A DNA stretch of 44,666 nucleotides. It comes from Pseudomonadota bacterium. Its GTDB lineage: Bacteria; Pseudomonadota; Alphaproteobacteria; Sphingomonadales; Sphingomonadaceae. Below the pieces are notes generated by a model. It was not told where the DNA came from, did no database searches, and saw only the letters and a program-made list of their open reading frames with translations. Location: positions 1 to 44,666 of the forward strand of contig JAEZHP010000107.1 of the NCBI GenBank assembly GCA_023416515.1, in the 5' to 3' direction. Shown piece after piece: positions 15,968-22,665 of the stretch (its first letter is position 1; each line of letters starts with the position of its first letter). Made by a program: the position numbers and the translations under genes.

Positions 15968-17536
15968 TCAGTTGATCGGCAAGGCCGTGCAGAGCGTCCC
16001 GCTGCCGCCGAAGTTCGCGTAGCCGGAATTGCAGGTCCAACCCTGGAAGCGCGTGTCGGACGGCCCTTGGATCGCGCCGATATAGGTCACCGCCTCGAGC
16101 CGGTTCGGCGCGGACGCGTTCACCGCGAAGAACGGATCGGCGTTGAACGGGGTCGGGTCCGTCACCGCCACCGCGTTCTCGGTTGCGCCGTTCATGAACA
16201 GGTTGAGCAGGCTCGGCGTGTAGGCCGAGTTGTTGTTGTTCGTGCCCGACCCGAAGATCGACTGCAGAGCCGCGACGTCGACGTTGCCGTCGTTTCGGAA
16301 AGGCGCCGCGCACGACATCACGACCGAGCGGAACAGCGGCGGGCCGTTGTCCTGGGTCGCGGCGTCCTGAGCGCGGACGGTGGTGCCGCCCGTCGCGTCG
16401 ACATCGATGCAATTCTGGCTGCTGACGATGATGCTGTTGAGCAGCGCGTAATCGGTGCCGCCGCGCATCAGCACCGCGTTGCCGCCCGAGCTCGCTCGGC
16501 TCTGGATGAAGGTCGCGTTGGACACTCGGGTATATTGCCTCGGCGCTGCGTCCTCGTTGCCGTTGGAATCGGCCTCGATATGGGAGTCGCCGTCACCGGT
16601 CGGCTTCTGGATGCCGAGGACGAACTGGACCGTGCCGCGATAGCCGAGATCGGTGTCGAGGCTGTCGTCGTCGGCACCGGTGAGGGCGAGGTTCTTGAGG
16701 TTCACCCGGCCGCCGAAGATCTCGATTCCGTCGTCCGAGCTGTTGTGGACCTGGATGTTGTCGATCGTCGTGCCGCTTCCGACGCCGCCGAGGGTGAGGC
16801 CCTGGAGCTCGTTGCCCGGAGCGATGGCGAAGCCCGAATAGCGGATCTGGACGAAGCGGAGCGAGCCGCTGTTGTCGTTCGGCGATGCGCCGCCATAGAG
16901 CGAGCCGGTGGTGCCTTCGATCACCTGCTGGCAGTTGGCCGAGCCGCCCGGCACGGCGGTGTTGCAGTCGCTGATCGGTGCCCGGCCGAGCATGATCACG
17001 CCGCCCCACAGGCCCTGGCTGCTGTCGGTCGCGGTGCCGGCGACATTCTCGCGCGCGGTGAAGATGATCGGGCTGGTCGCGGTGCCGTTGGCCTGGATCC
17101 GCGAGCCGCGGTTGACGACGAGATAGTCGTTGCCCGACGAGCCGAACACGACCGCGCCGGCCTGAATGGTGAGCGTGACCGACTGGCAGCCGGCAAGCGG
17201 CGCCGCGACGTCGCCGCCGCAGTCGCTTCCGACGTTGACCGGGCCGACCAGGGCATAAGCGACGCCCGGAACGTTCTGAAGGACCGTGTCCTGCGTGAAG
17301 CGGCTCGGCACCTGGCAGGCGCGGCGGTTGCCGACGATCCCGCCGTCGACGGTCCCCGCGGGGCAGCTTGCGGCGGGCGTTCCCGGGGGAGTGGTCGGCG
17401 GGGTCGGAGTGGTCGGGGGCGTCGGAGTGCCCGGCACCACGATGACGCCTTCGCCCGGCGAGGCGATGTCGTCCGCGCCACACGCGGCGAGCGGAATTAT
17501 GGTGCTGGCGAGAAGAAGCTTGCGGAGCGGCGACAT
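15968..17536 (-). CDS. large outer lipoprotein, right-handed beta-helix-like
   Basis: A 522-residue lipoprotein: signal MSPLRKLLLA.. with lipobox LAAC (Cys19), then a Thr/Pro-rich linker (about 30-55), then a domain rich in Gly, Asn, Ser and short hydrophobic strands (for example NDYLVVNRGSRIQANG, GTTIDNIQVHNSSDDGIEIF) as in parallel beta-helix proteins. Paired cysteines are scattered through the domain. It precedes a TonB-dependent receptor and follows an array of PhoB boxes with a matching -10, so it is probably induced by phosphate limitation. A surface partner that hands substrate to the receptor is the natural guess. I start at MSPLRK; the frame is open to 17596. Confidence 0.8.
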   Translation of the reverse strand: MSPLRKLLLASTIIPLAACGADDIASPGEGVIVVPGTPTPPTTPTPPTTPPGTPAASCPAGTVDGGIVGNRRACQVPSRFTQDTVLQNVPGVAYALVGPVNVGSDCGGDVAAPLAGCQSVTLTIQAGAVVFGSSGNDYLVVNRGSRIQANGTATSPIIFTARENVAGTATDSSQGLWGGVIMLGRAPISDCNTAVPGGSANCQQVIEGTTGSLYGGASPNDNSGSLRFVQIRYSGFAIAPGNELQGLTLGGVGSGTTIDNIQVHNSSDDGIEIFGGRVNLKNLALTGADDDSLDTDLGYRGTVQFVLGIQKPTGDGDSHIEADSNGNEDAAPRQYTRVSNATFIQSRASSGGNAVLMRGGTDYALLNSIIVSSQNCIDVDATGGTTVRAQDAATQDNGPPLFRSVVMSCAAPFRNDGNVDVAALQSIFGSGTNNNNSAYTPSLLNLFMNGATENAVAVTDPTPFNADPFFAVNASAPNRLEAVTYIGAIQGPSDTRFQGWTCNSGYANFGGSGTLCTALPIN

Positions 17537-17675
17537 GTGAGACCCCCTGTTCAGGTTTACGAGAAGCGACTCGCAGAACCGAGTCGATGTCCGCAACGGC
17601 TGCTAGGTGGTCTTTGCGACGGCTTTATTACATGTCCGGAAGTATGCTGGGAGAAGTTCGGTCTCGTCATTGCGC

Positions 17676-17681
17676 ATTACA
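17676..17681 (-). promoter_or_regulatory. -10 element of the PhoB-dependent promoter
   Basis: TGTAAT on the - strand, separated by exactly 10 bases from the last unit of the PhoB box array (ends 17692). That spacing is typical of PhoB-activated promoters, in which the box replaces the -35. The transcript would start near 17669 with a leader of about 130 bases before the lipoprotein ATG. Confidence 0.55.
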
Positions 17682-17691
17682 TTGCGACTCT

Positions 17692-17731
17692 ATGACAAGT
17701 ATATGAAGGACTGCTGACACAACAATGACAA
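17692..17731 (-). promoter_or_regulatory. four-unit PhoB box array (two tandem Pho boxes)
   Basis: On the - strand four 7-base units occur with exact 11-base phasing: TTGTCAT (17725-17731), GTGTCAG (17714-17720), CCTTCAT (17703-17709), TTGTCAT (17692-17698). The family consensus unit is close to CTGTCAT, repeated every 11 bases with two units per PhoB dimer. The array lies between the phoB stop and the lipoprotein gene and is followed by a well-placed -10. The outer 11-mer ATGACAAGTAT (17692-17702) also recurs inverted at 17742-17752. Confidence 0.8.
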
Positions 17732-17751
17732 GATCCGCACGATACTTGTCA

Positions 17752-18459
17752 TCACGCCCTTGGGTCGGCATCGATGTCGAGCGCGTAGCCAGCCGAGCGC
17801 ACGGTGCGGATCAGCTCGGCGCCGCCATTCGAGTTGATCGAGCGCCGCAAGCGCCGGATGTGGACGTCGATCGTCCGGATATCGATGTCCGAGTCACGGC
17901 CCCAAACCGCGTCGAGCAGCCGTTCGCGCGAGAAGACCCGGCCGGGATGTTCGAGGAACTGGCGCAGCAACCGGTATTCGGTGGGCCCAAGCGGAATGAC
18001 CCTTCCGCCGCGGCGCACCTTGTGGCCGAGAATGTCCATCTGGAGGTCGGCATAGCTGAGCTGCTCGGCAGCAAGCGCCGGCCGGATCCGCCGAAGCACC
18101 GCGCGCACCCGAGCCACCAGCTCGAGCGGGCTGAACGGCTTGGTCACGAAGTCGTCCGCGCCGGTCTCGAGACCGCGAATTCGGTCCGCTTCCTCCGATC
18201 GACCCGTCACCATGATGATCGGCACGTTGGCCGTCCCGGTGGAGCGGCGAAGGCGCCGGCACACCTCGATTCCGGGCAGCCCCTCGATCATCCAATCGAG
18301 CAATATGATGTCGGGCACGCTCTCCTGTGCGAGAAGCAGGGCCTCTTCGCCGTCCGGCGTATGTTCGACGTCGAAGTCCTCGCGCTCGAAATGCCAGCGC
18401 AGCAGCTCGGCGAGGCCGCGATCGTCCTCGACGAGGAGAAGCCGACCCTTCACAGGCAA
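17752..18459 (-). CDS. phoB: phosphate regulon response regulator PhoB
   Basis: A 235-residue OmpR/PhoB-type regulator. The receiver domain (about 5-120) has the acidic pair VEDD, the phospho-acceptor Asp in ILLDWMIEGLPG, and Lys in TKPFSP. The winged-helix DNA-binding domain (about 135-230) has LGPTEYRLLRQFLEHPGRVF and RTIDVHIRRLRRSI, typical of PhoB. It should activate phosphate-starvation genes when phosphorylated by PhoR. No phoR, pst or phoU gene adjoins it here. A well-formed PhoB box array lies just downstream and a weaker one upstream (18573-18601). Confidence 0.88.
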   Translation of the reverse strand: MPVKGRLLLVEDDRGLAELLRWHFEREDFDVEHTPDGEEALLLAQESVPDIILLDWMIEGLPGIEVCRRLRRSTGTANVPIIMVTGRSEEADRIRGLETGADDFVTKPFSPLELVARVRAVLRRIRPALAAEQLSYADLQMDILGHKVRRGGRVIPLGPTEYRLLRQFLEHPGRVFSRERLLDAVWGRDSDIDIRTIDVHIRRLRRSINSNGGAELIRTVRSAGYALDIDADPRA

Positions 18460-18572
18460 GCCGCGCCGCTCGGCGTGCGATCCCGCCTTTGATCGCTAAA
18501 GCTCGCGCTGCTCCCGACAACGATCATCCGATCCTCCGCCAGGCGTCACTAGGGCGGCAAGGCGAAGGCGGA

Positions 18573-18601
18573 ATGACACTCCCGTTACGCTTTGGTGACT
18601 G
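18573..18601 (-). promoter_or_regulatory. possible PhoB box upstream of phoB
   Basis: On the - strand three units with 11-base phasing: CAGTCAC (18595-18601), GCGTAAC (18584-18590), GTGTCAT (18573-18579). The outer two fit the PhoB unit well and the middle one poorly. It lies 114 bases before the phoB start, so PhoB may activate its own gene. No clear -10 is seen at the expected spacing. Confidence 0.4.
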
Positions 18602-18640
18602 GGAGCAAGCGCGCCGTCTGCGGGGGGCGAGGCCGGAAGG

Positions 18641-19201
18641 TCAGCCGCCGAGAAACTGGTGGTCGATGAAAATCTTGAGGCCGAGGCCGACGAGCATCAG
18701 GCCTCCGCCGATCTCCGCGGCCTTGCCGAGGCGGGTGCCGGCGGCGGCGCCGAGGAACACTCCGGCATAAGAGAGAATGGCGGTGGTGACGCCGATCGTC
18801 GCGCAGGCGACGAGGAGCGGGGCGCCGAGCAGGGGCAGGGCGATTCCGGCTGCGGCGGCGTCGATGCTGGTGGCGAAGGCGGCGGCGAGCAGGGTCCAGC
18901 CGACGAGGCGGCGCTCCGCCCCGTCATCCTCCGCGCTGAACGCGGCGCGGATCATTCGAAGGCCGAGGAAGCCGAGGATGATCAAGGCGACCCAGTGATC
19001 GGCCGCCCGGACGATCGGTGCGAAGGCGAGGCCGAGCGCCCAGCCGAGCGCGGGCATCAGCGCCTGCGCTGCCCCGAACGCCGCTCCGATCCGGGCGGCG
19101 CCCGCGGCTCCTGGCCTGACCGCCGCACCCTGAGCCACGGCCGCGGCGAAGGCGTCCATTGCAAGCGCGAGCGCGAGGAGGATGAGGGAGAGGGCGATCA
19201 T
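18641..19201 (-). CDS. mntP: manganese efflux pump MntP
   Basis: A 186-residue inner-membrane protein with six hydrophobic segments. It has the two inverted half motifs of the family: AMDAFAAA near residue 15 and ATSIDAAAAGI near residue 110, whose aspartates are expected to bind Mn2+ for export. Normal family length. It appears monocistronic; phoB lies 181 bases downstream in the same orientation. The Mn-sensing riboswitch usual for this family is not found on this strand. Confidence 0.88.
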   Translation of the reverse strand: MIALSLILLALALAMDAFAAAVAQGAAVRPGAAGAARIGAAFGAAQALMPALGWALGLAFAPIVRAADHWVALIILGFLGLRMIRAAFSAEDDGAERRLVGWTLLAAAFATSIDAAAAGIALPLLGAPLLVACATIGVTTAILSYAGVFLGAAAGTRLGKAAEIGGGLMLVGLGLKIFIDHQFLGG

Positions 19202-19269
19202 CGGAACAAACCTGCGAGTGGGCCGCTATGGCGGGCGCGCGGCGCGGAGGCAAGTTGCCGGCACCGCGG

Positions 19270-19302
19270 GTTCGTTGGAGTAGCGCTCGCGCCGAGCGGA
19301 TC
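19270..19302 (+). promoter_or_regulatory. partial yybP-ykoY-like (Mn riboswitch) motif, uncertain
   Basis: The + strand reads GGAGTAGC (about 19277-19284), a hairpin CGCTCG-CGC-CGAGCG, then GAACGTCGTC. This order matches the 5' half of the yybP-ykoY aptamer, but the distal helix and the AUAC loop element are absent. It precedes the ferritin-like gene (start 19343), not mntP, which lies on the other strand. It may be a truncated relic or a coincidence. Confidence 0.3.
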
Positions 19303-19342
19303 GAACGTCGTCGTTGCCGGAGGTCGGCGGAAGGTCTATTTT

Positions 19343-20041
19343 ATGTTTGTGCCCAGTCGCTTCCGCCGCCGTTACCTGGACCTGCTCGGGTCGATCTACC
19401 TCTACAACGAGCATCGCGGCTATACCGCGCTCGACCGGGTGCTCGAGGCGGTTCGGGCGCGATCGCCGGACGACCATGCGCTGATCGCGGCGATCGAGAA
19501 GCACCGCGCCGACGAGCGCAAACACTATCTCATGTTCCGCCGCTGGTTCGAGCGGCGCGGGGTGATGCCCTATGCGGTCGACCGGGCGTTCGGGCATATC
19601 GACCGTTTCGTCGAGATCGTGTTCGGAACCCCGATCGACCGGCTCGACACCCAGGCGGTGATCGACCGCGACGACTTATTCGAGAAGCTGTGCCGGGTGA
19701 TCGCTCTCACCGAGCGGCGCGGCTACCGCCAGGTCGAGATCCTGCTTCGCCACCCGCTGGTGAAGGACGACAAGCAGCTCATGCGAATCTTCGGGATCGT
19801 CGAGAAGGACGAGCCGAGTCACTGGGCGCCCTACGAAGCCTGGCTCGAGGCGCATTCGCGGCGCCAGCCCGGACGTTGGGAACGGATGATCGACAGCTTC
19901 ATTCATGGCGAGTTGCTGTTTTTGAAGCTCCCCTTCCTCTTCTTGAGGCCCGGCCTGCGGCGGCGCGGCGACTGGCCGGATTCGGCCGACCGCTCGGCGC
20001 CCGCGGCGATTCATCAAGCGACGGTGGCGGCCGCTGGATGA
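19343..20041 (+). CDS. ferritin-like di-iron protein
   Basis: A 232-residue mostly helical protein. Helix-borne metal motifs EKHRADERKH (E-X2-H then E-X2-H, about residues 51-60) and EKDEPSH (about 155-161) fit a ferritin-like di-iron centre. An iron-storage cage seems unlikely from the length and basic C-terminal region; a di-iron hydroxylase or desaturase is a reasonable alternative. The ATG at 19343 has GGAAGG 9 bases upstream. The stop overlaps the GtrA start (ATGA), so it is in one unit with GtrA and a GT4 glycosyltransferase, suggesting action on an envelope lipid or glycolipid. Confidence 0.72.
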   Translation: MFVPSRFRRRYLDLLGSIYLYNEHRGYTALDRVLEAVRARSPDDHALIAAIEKHRADERKHYLMFRRWFERRGVMPYAVDRAFGHIDRFVEIVFGTPIDRLDTQAVIDRDDLFEKLCRVIALTERRGYRQVEILLRHPLVKDDKQLMRIFGIVEKDEPSHWAPYEAWLEAHSRRQPGRWERMIDSFIHGELLFLKLPFLFLRPGLRRRGDWPDSADRSAPAAIHQATVAAAG

Positions 20042-20463
20042 GCGGAGCGGCGCGCGCTGGGCTCGGCCGCTTCGTGTCGCGGCACGTCGGGGTGCTGCTC
20101 GCCCGAAATACGGTCGTGAGCTGCGTCGTCTTCGCGATCGACCTCGCCCTGCTATGGGTGCTTGTCCAGGGCGGCGGGATGAACACGCTGCTGGCGGCCA
20201 CTGTCGCGTTCATCGCGGCCAACGGTCTCCATTACGTGCTCGGGCGGACCTGGATCTTCCAGGGCACCGAGCGGAGCGTCGGCGCCGGTTTCGTCTATTT
20301 CCTGATCAACGCGGCGATCGGCCTCGTCATCACGATGGGGCTCTACGCGGCGATGCTCGAATTCACCTCGATCCATTATCTGGTGGCTCGGGTGATCGTG
20401 TCGGTGGTCGGCGGGCTCACCGTCTTCTACCTCAACGCCACGCTCAACTTCCGAAGCGTTTAG
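20038..20463 (+). CDS. GtrA family membrane protein
   Basis: A 141-residue protein with four predicted transmembrane segments, starting at MSGAARAGLGRFVSRH. The family pattern is visible in FIAANGLHYVLGRTWIF and the C-terminal FYLNATLNFRS. GtrA proteins are thought to flip polyprenyl-linked sugars in the inner membrane. It is coupled (ATGA) to the ferritin-like gene and lies 7 bases before a glycosyltransferase, so the three probably serve one glycolipid or polysaccharide pathway. Confidence 0.88.
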   Translation: MSGAARAGLGRFVSRHVGVLLARNTVVSCVVFAIDLALLWVLVQGGGMNTLLAATVAFIAANGLHYVLGRTWIFQGTERSVGAGFVYFLINAAIGLVITMGLYAAMLEFTSIHYLVARVIVSVVGGLTVFYLNATLNFRSV

Positions 20464-20470
20464 CCGCGCC

Positions 20471-21640
20471 GTGCGCGTCGCGCTGTTCACCGGCAACTAC
20501 AATTATCTGCGCGAGGGCGCCAACCAGGCGCTGAACCGGCTCGTCGGCCATCTCGAAGGGCGCGGCGACACGGTGCGGGTCTATTCGCCGGTCACCGACA
20601 CTCCGGCGTTCGAGCCGACGGGCACTCTTGTGCCGGTCCCATCAATCGCCCTTCCGCTCAGAAGCGAGTTCCGGCTCGCACTCGGCCTCCCGCGAGCCAT
20701 TCGCAGCGACCTCGCCCGCCTCGCCCCGGACATCGTCCATGTGGCGACCCCGGACATATTGGGCACGCGCGCCCAAACCTTCGCGAGGCGGCGGGGAATC
20801 CCGGTCGTCGCCAGCCTCCACACCCGCTTCGAGACCTATCTCGAACATTATGGACTTGGATGGGCCCGGCCCGCGGTCGAGGCGCATCTGCGGCGCTTCT
20901 ACCGGCGAAGCGACCATGTGCTCGCTCCGAACGAGCCGCTCGCGGCCGAGATGCGGCTTTTGTGCGGCGCCGATCGGGTCGGCCTGTGGAGCCGGGGCGT
21001 GGACCGGGCGCTGTTCACGCCGGCCCGGCGCGACGAGCGATGGCGCGCTGCCCAGGGATTCGCCCCGGACGACGTCGTCATCCTCTATTTCGGCCGCCTC
21101 GTGCTGGAAAAGGGAGTCGACGACTATGTCGCGGTGGTTCGCCGGCTCCAGCAGCAGGGCGAGCAAGTCCGTCCCTTGGTGGTCGGGGCAGGGCCCGCTG
21201 CCCGCCGCTTCGACGCGGTGGACCGGCCGGTGATGGCCGGTCACCTCGAAGGGGAGGCGCTTGCCCGCGCCATCGCCAGCGCCGACATCCTGCTCAACCC
21301 GAGCCGAAGCGAGGCGTTCGGAAACGTCGTTCTTGAAGCGATGGCTTGCGGCCTCGCGATCGCCTGCGCCGACGGAGCGAGCACGCGCCCGCTGATCGCC
21401 GACGGCGTGACCGGCCTGCTGTGCCGCTCGGAGGAGGATTATCGTCGCGCCGTCGCGGGCCTGTGCCGGTCGCCCGAACGGCGCCGCGAAATGGGCGCGG
21501 CTGCACGCTCCGCGAGCGCGGGCTACGATTGGGCTTCGGCTTCGGAGAGTGTCGCCCAGGCTTATGAACGGCTGGTCGGAGCCCGGGAGCGTTCCGGAGG
21601 GCGTCAGGCGGGGGCCGGCGTCTCCGCAGTCTCGCCGTAA
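20471..21640 (+). CDS. GT4-family glycosyltransferase (GTG start)
   Basis: A 389-residue GT-B retaining glycosyltransferase. The N-terminal domain has TGNYNYLREGANQ and VASLHTRFETYLEHYG; the C-terminal domain has YFGRLVLEKGVDD and the E-X7-E motif in SRSEAFGNVVLEAMA, which binds the sugar nucleotide. The pattern is like MgtA/SqdX-type transferases that add sugar to a lipid (inference). It starts with GTG 8 bases after the GtrA stop. Its 3' end overlaps, tail to tail, a 55-residue gene on the other strand. Confidence 0.87.
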   Translation: MRVALFTGNYNYLREGANQALNRLVGHLEGRGDTVRVYSPVTDTPAFEPTGTLVPVPSIALPLRSEFRLALGLPRAIRSDLARLAPDIVHVATPDILGTRAQTFARRRGIPVVASLHTRFETYLEHYGLGWARPAVEAHLRRFYRRSDHVLAPNEPLAAEMRLLCGADRVGLWSRGVDRALFTPARRDERWRAAQGFAPDDVVILYFGRLVLEKGVDDYVAVVRRLQQQGEQVRPLVVGAGPAARRFDAVDRPVMAGHLEGEALARAIASADILLNPSRSEAFGNVVLEAMACGLAIACADGASTRPLIADGVTGLLCRSEEDYRRAVAGLCRSPERRREMGAAARSASAGYDWASASESVAQAYERLVGARERSGGRQAGAGVSAVSP

Positions 21641-21771
21641 ATGCGGTCGAGATAAGCCGACGCGAGCTCGTAATGAGCTTTTACTGCTTGGCTATTCATG
21701 GATTTTTGCGCCAGCGTGACATGGTCTTCCGCTCGGCGCTCGTAATATTCAACGGTATCGGGCGAAGTCAT
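21604..21771 (-). CDS. 55-residue hypothetical protein
   Basis: A short open frame (ATG 21771 to TGA 21604) with protein-like sequence: MTSPDTVEYYERRAEDHVTL at the start, then KAHYELASAYLDRIYG, then an Ala/Pro tail. It looks like a small helical protein. It overlaps the 3' end of the glycosyltransferase by 37 bases on the opposite strand and lies downstream of gcrA on the same strand. Codon pattern and composition support translation; function unknown. Confidence 0.6.
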   Translation of the reverse strand: MTSPDTVEYYERRAEDHVTLAQKSMNSQAVKAHYELASAYLDRIYGETAETPAPA

Positions 21772-21786
21772 CTTCTAGTCTCAAGG

Positions 21787-21841
21787 GTTTCTGCTCTTGG
21801 ATCTCTCCCCGAAAAGCGACGGGGGGATCAAAAGCAGAAAC
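21787..21841 (-). other. long imperfect stem-loop between gcrA and the 55-residue gene
   Basis: GTTTCTGCTCTTGGATC (21787-21803) pairs with GATCAAAAGCAGAAAC (21826-21841), and an inner CCCC/GGGG helix continues the stem. No T tract follows on either strand, so it is not a simple intrinsic terminator. It would lie in the 5' leader of the 55-residue gene. A second small hairpin, TTACCG/CGGTAA (21851-21870), lies next to it. Confidence 0.5.
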
Positions 21842-21896
21842 TCTGGAGACTTACCGTAGGTTCCCGGTAACTTGATTGATCCGGGTTAGCCGCGCC

Positions 21897-22607
21897 TCAG
21901 CGCACGCGCGGCCCGCCGAACGGAAGCGGCGGCGGCTTGCGGTCGCGGCGCGGAAGCTGCGCCTGGTAGGCGACCCCGCAATGTTCAACGCAATAAGGGA
22001 AGCCGGGGTTCGACTGCTTGCCGCAGAAGTGGAAATCGGGCTCGCCGGGATGGCCGATCGGCCATTTGCAGATGCGCTCGTTGAGATCGAGAAGGCTGGT
22101 CTTGTCGGCGATCTCGGGGCTCGGCTTGGCCGGCACCAGGCGGCGCGGCGGCGCGGGCGGGATCGGCGCCTGCTGCTCGCCGGGCATCTGGCGCTCGAAG
22201 CCGCCGGGGCCGATCGAGCGGGCCAGCGGGGTCGAAGACTTGGGCGCGGACGGAGTCGCCTTGGCGGCCGGAGCGGCTTCGGGCTCGTCCTCATCCTCGT
22301 CCTCGAGATCGAAGGGAGGCTCGCCCGGGACGTCGAGGGTCGTCGTCGCGAGCACGTCGACCGGCTCCGGAGCCGCCTTGGCTTCCGGCTCGGGGGCCGC
22401 GGCGGGAGCCGGGGCCGGGGCTGCCCCAGCGACCGGGAGCTCGTTCGGCTTCACCGGCGACGGGCGCGACTGGAGGCCGAGGCGATGCGCCTTGCCGATC
22501 ACCGCGTTGCGCGACACCGCGCCGAGCTCCTCGGCGATCTGGCTCGCGGTCATGCCGCGGCTCCACATTTCCTTCAGGCGATCGATCCGCTCGTCGGTCC
22601 ACGACAT
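21897..22607 (-). CDS. gcrA: cell-cycle regulator GcrA
   Basis: A 236-residue alphaproteobacterial regulator that works with sigma-70 RNA polymerase at CcrM-methylated GANTC promoters. The N-terminal helix-turn-helix (MSWTDERIDRLKEMWSRGM, then SRNAVIGKAHRLGL) is nearly invariant in the family. A long acidic Ala/Pro linker (about 50-165) follows. The C terminus (about 178-220) has Cys and His residues in CKWPIGHP, HFCGKQ and PYCVEHC that form the sigma2-binding domain. The linker is long relative to Caulobacter GcrA, as usual in sphingomonads. Confidence 0.92.
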   Translation of the reverse strand: MSWTDERIDRLKEMWSRGMTASQIAEELGAVSRNAVIGKAHRLGLQSRPSPVKPNELPVAGAAPAPAPAAAPEPEAKAAPEPVDVLATTTLDVPGEPPFDLEDEDEDEPEAAPAAKATPSAPKSSTPLARSIGPGGFERQMPGEQQAPIPPAPPRRLVPAKPSPEIADKTSLLDLNERICKWPIGHPGEPDFHFCGKQSNPGFPYCVEHCGVAYQAQLPRRDRKPPPLPFGGPRVR

Positions 22608-22665
22608 TCAAACAGTCTCCAGGGAAGCTTGCTTGGGTCCCCGGCAGCGACTAGCGACGGCGCCG

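Noticed and set aside
14167..15975. 602-codon + strand frame opposite the TonB receptor
   Set aside because: Shadow frame; the - strand receptor has a signal peptide, plug, barrel and C-terminal Phe.
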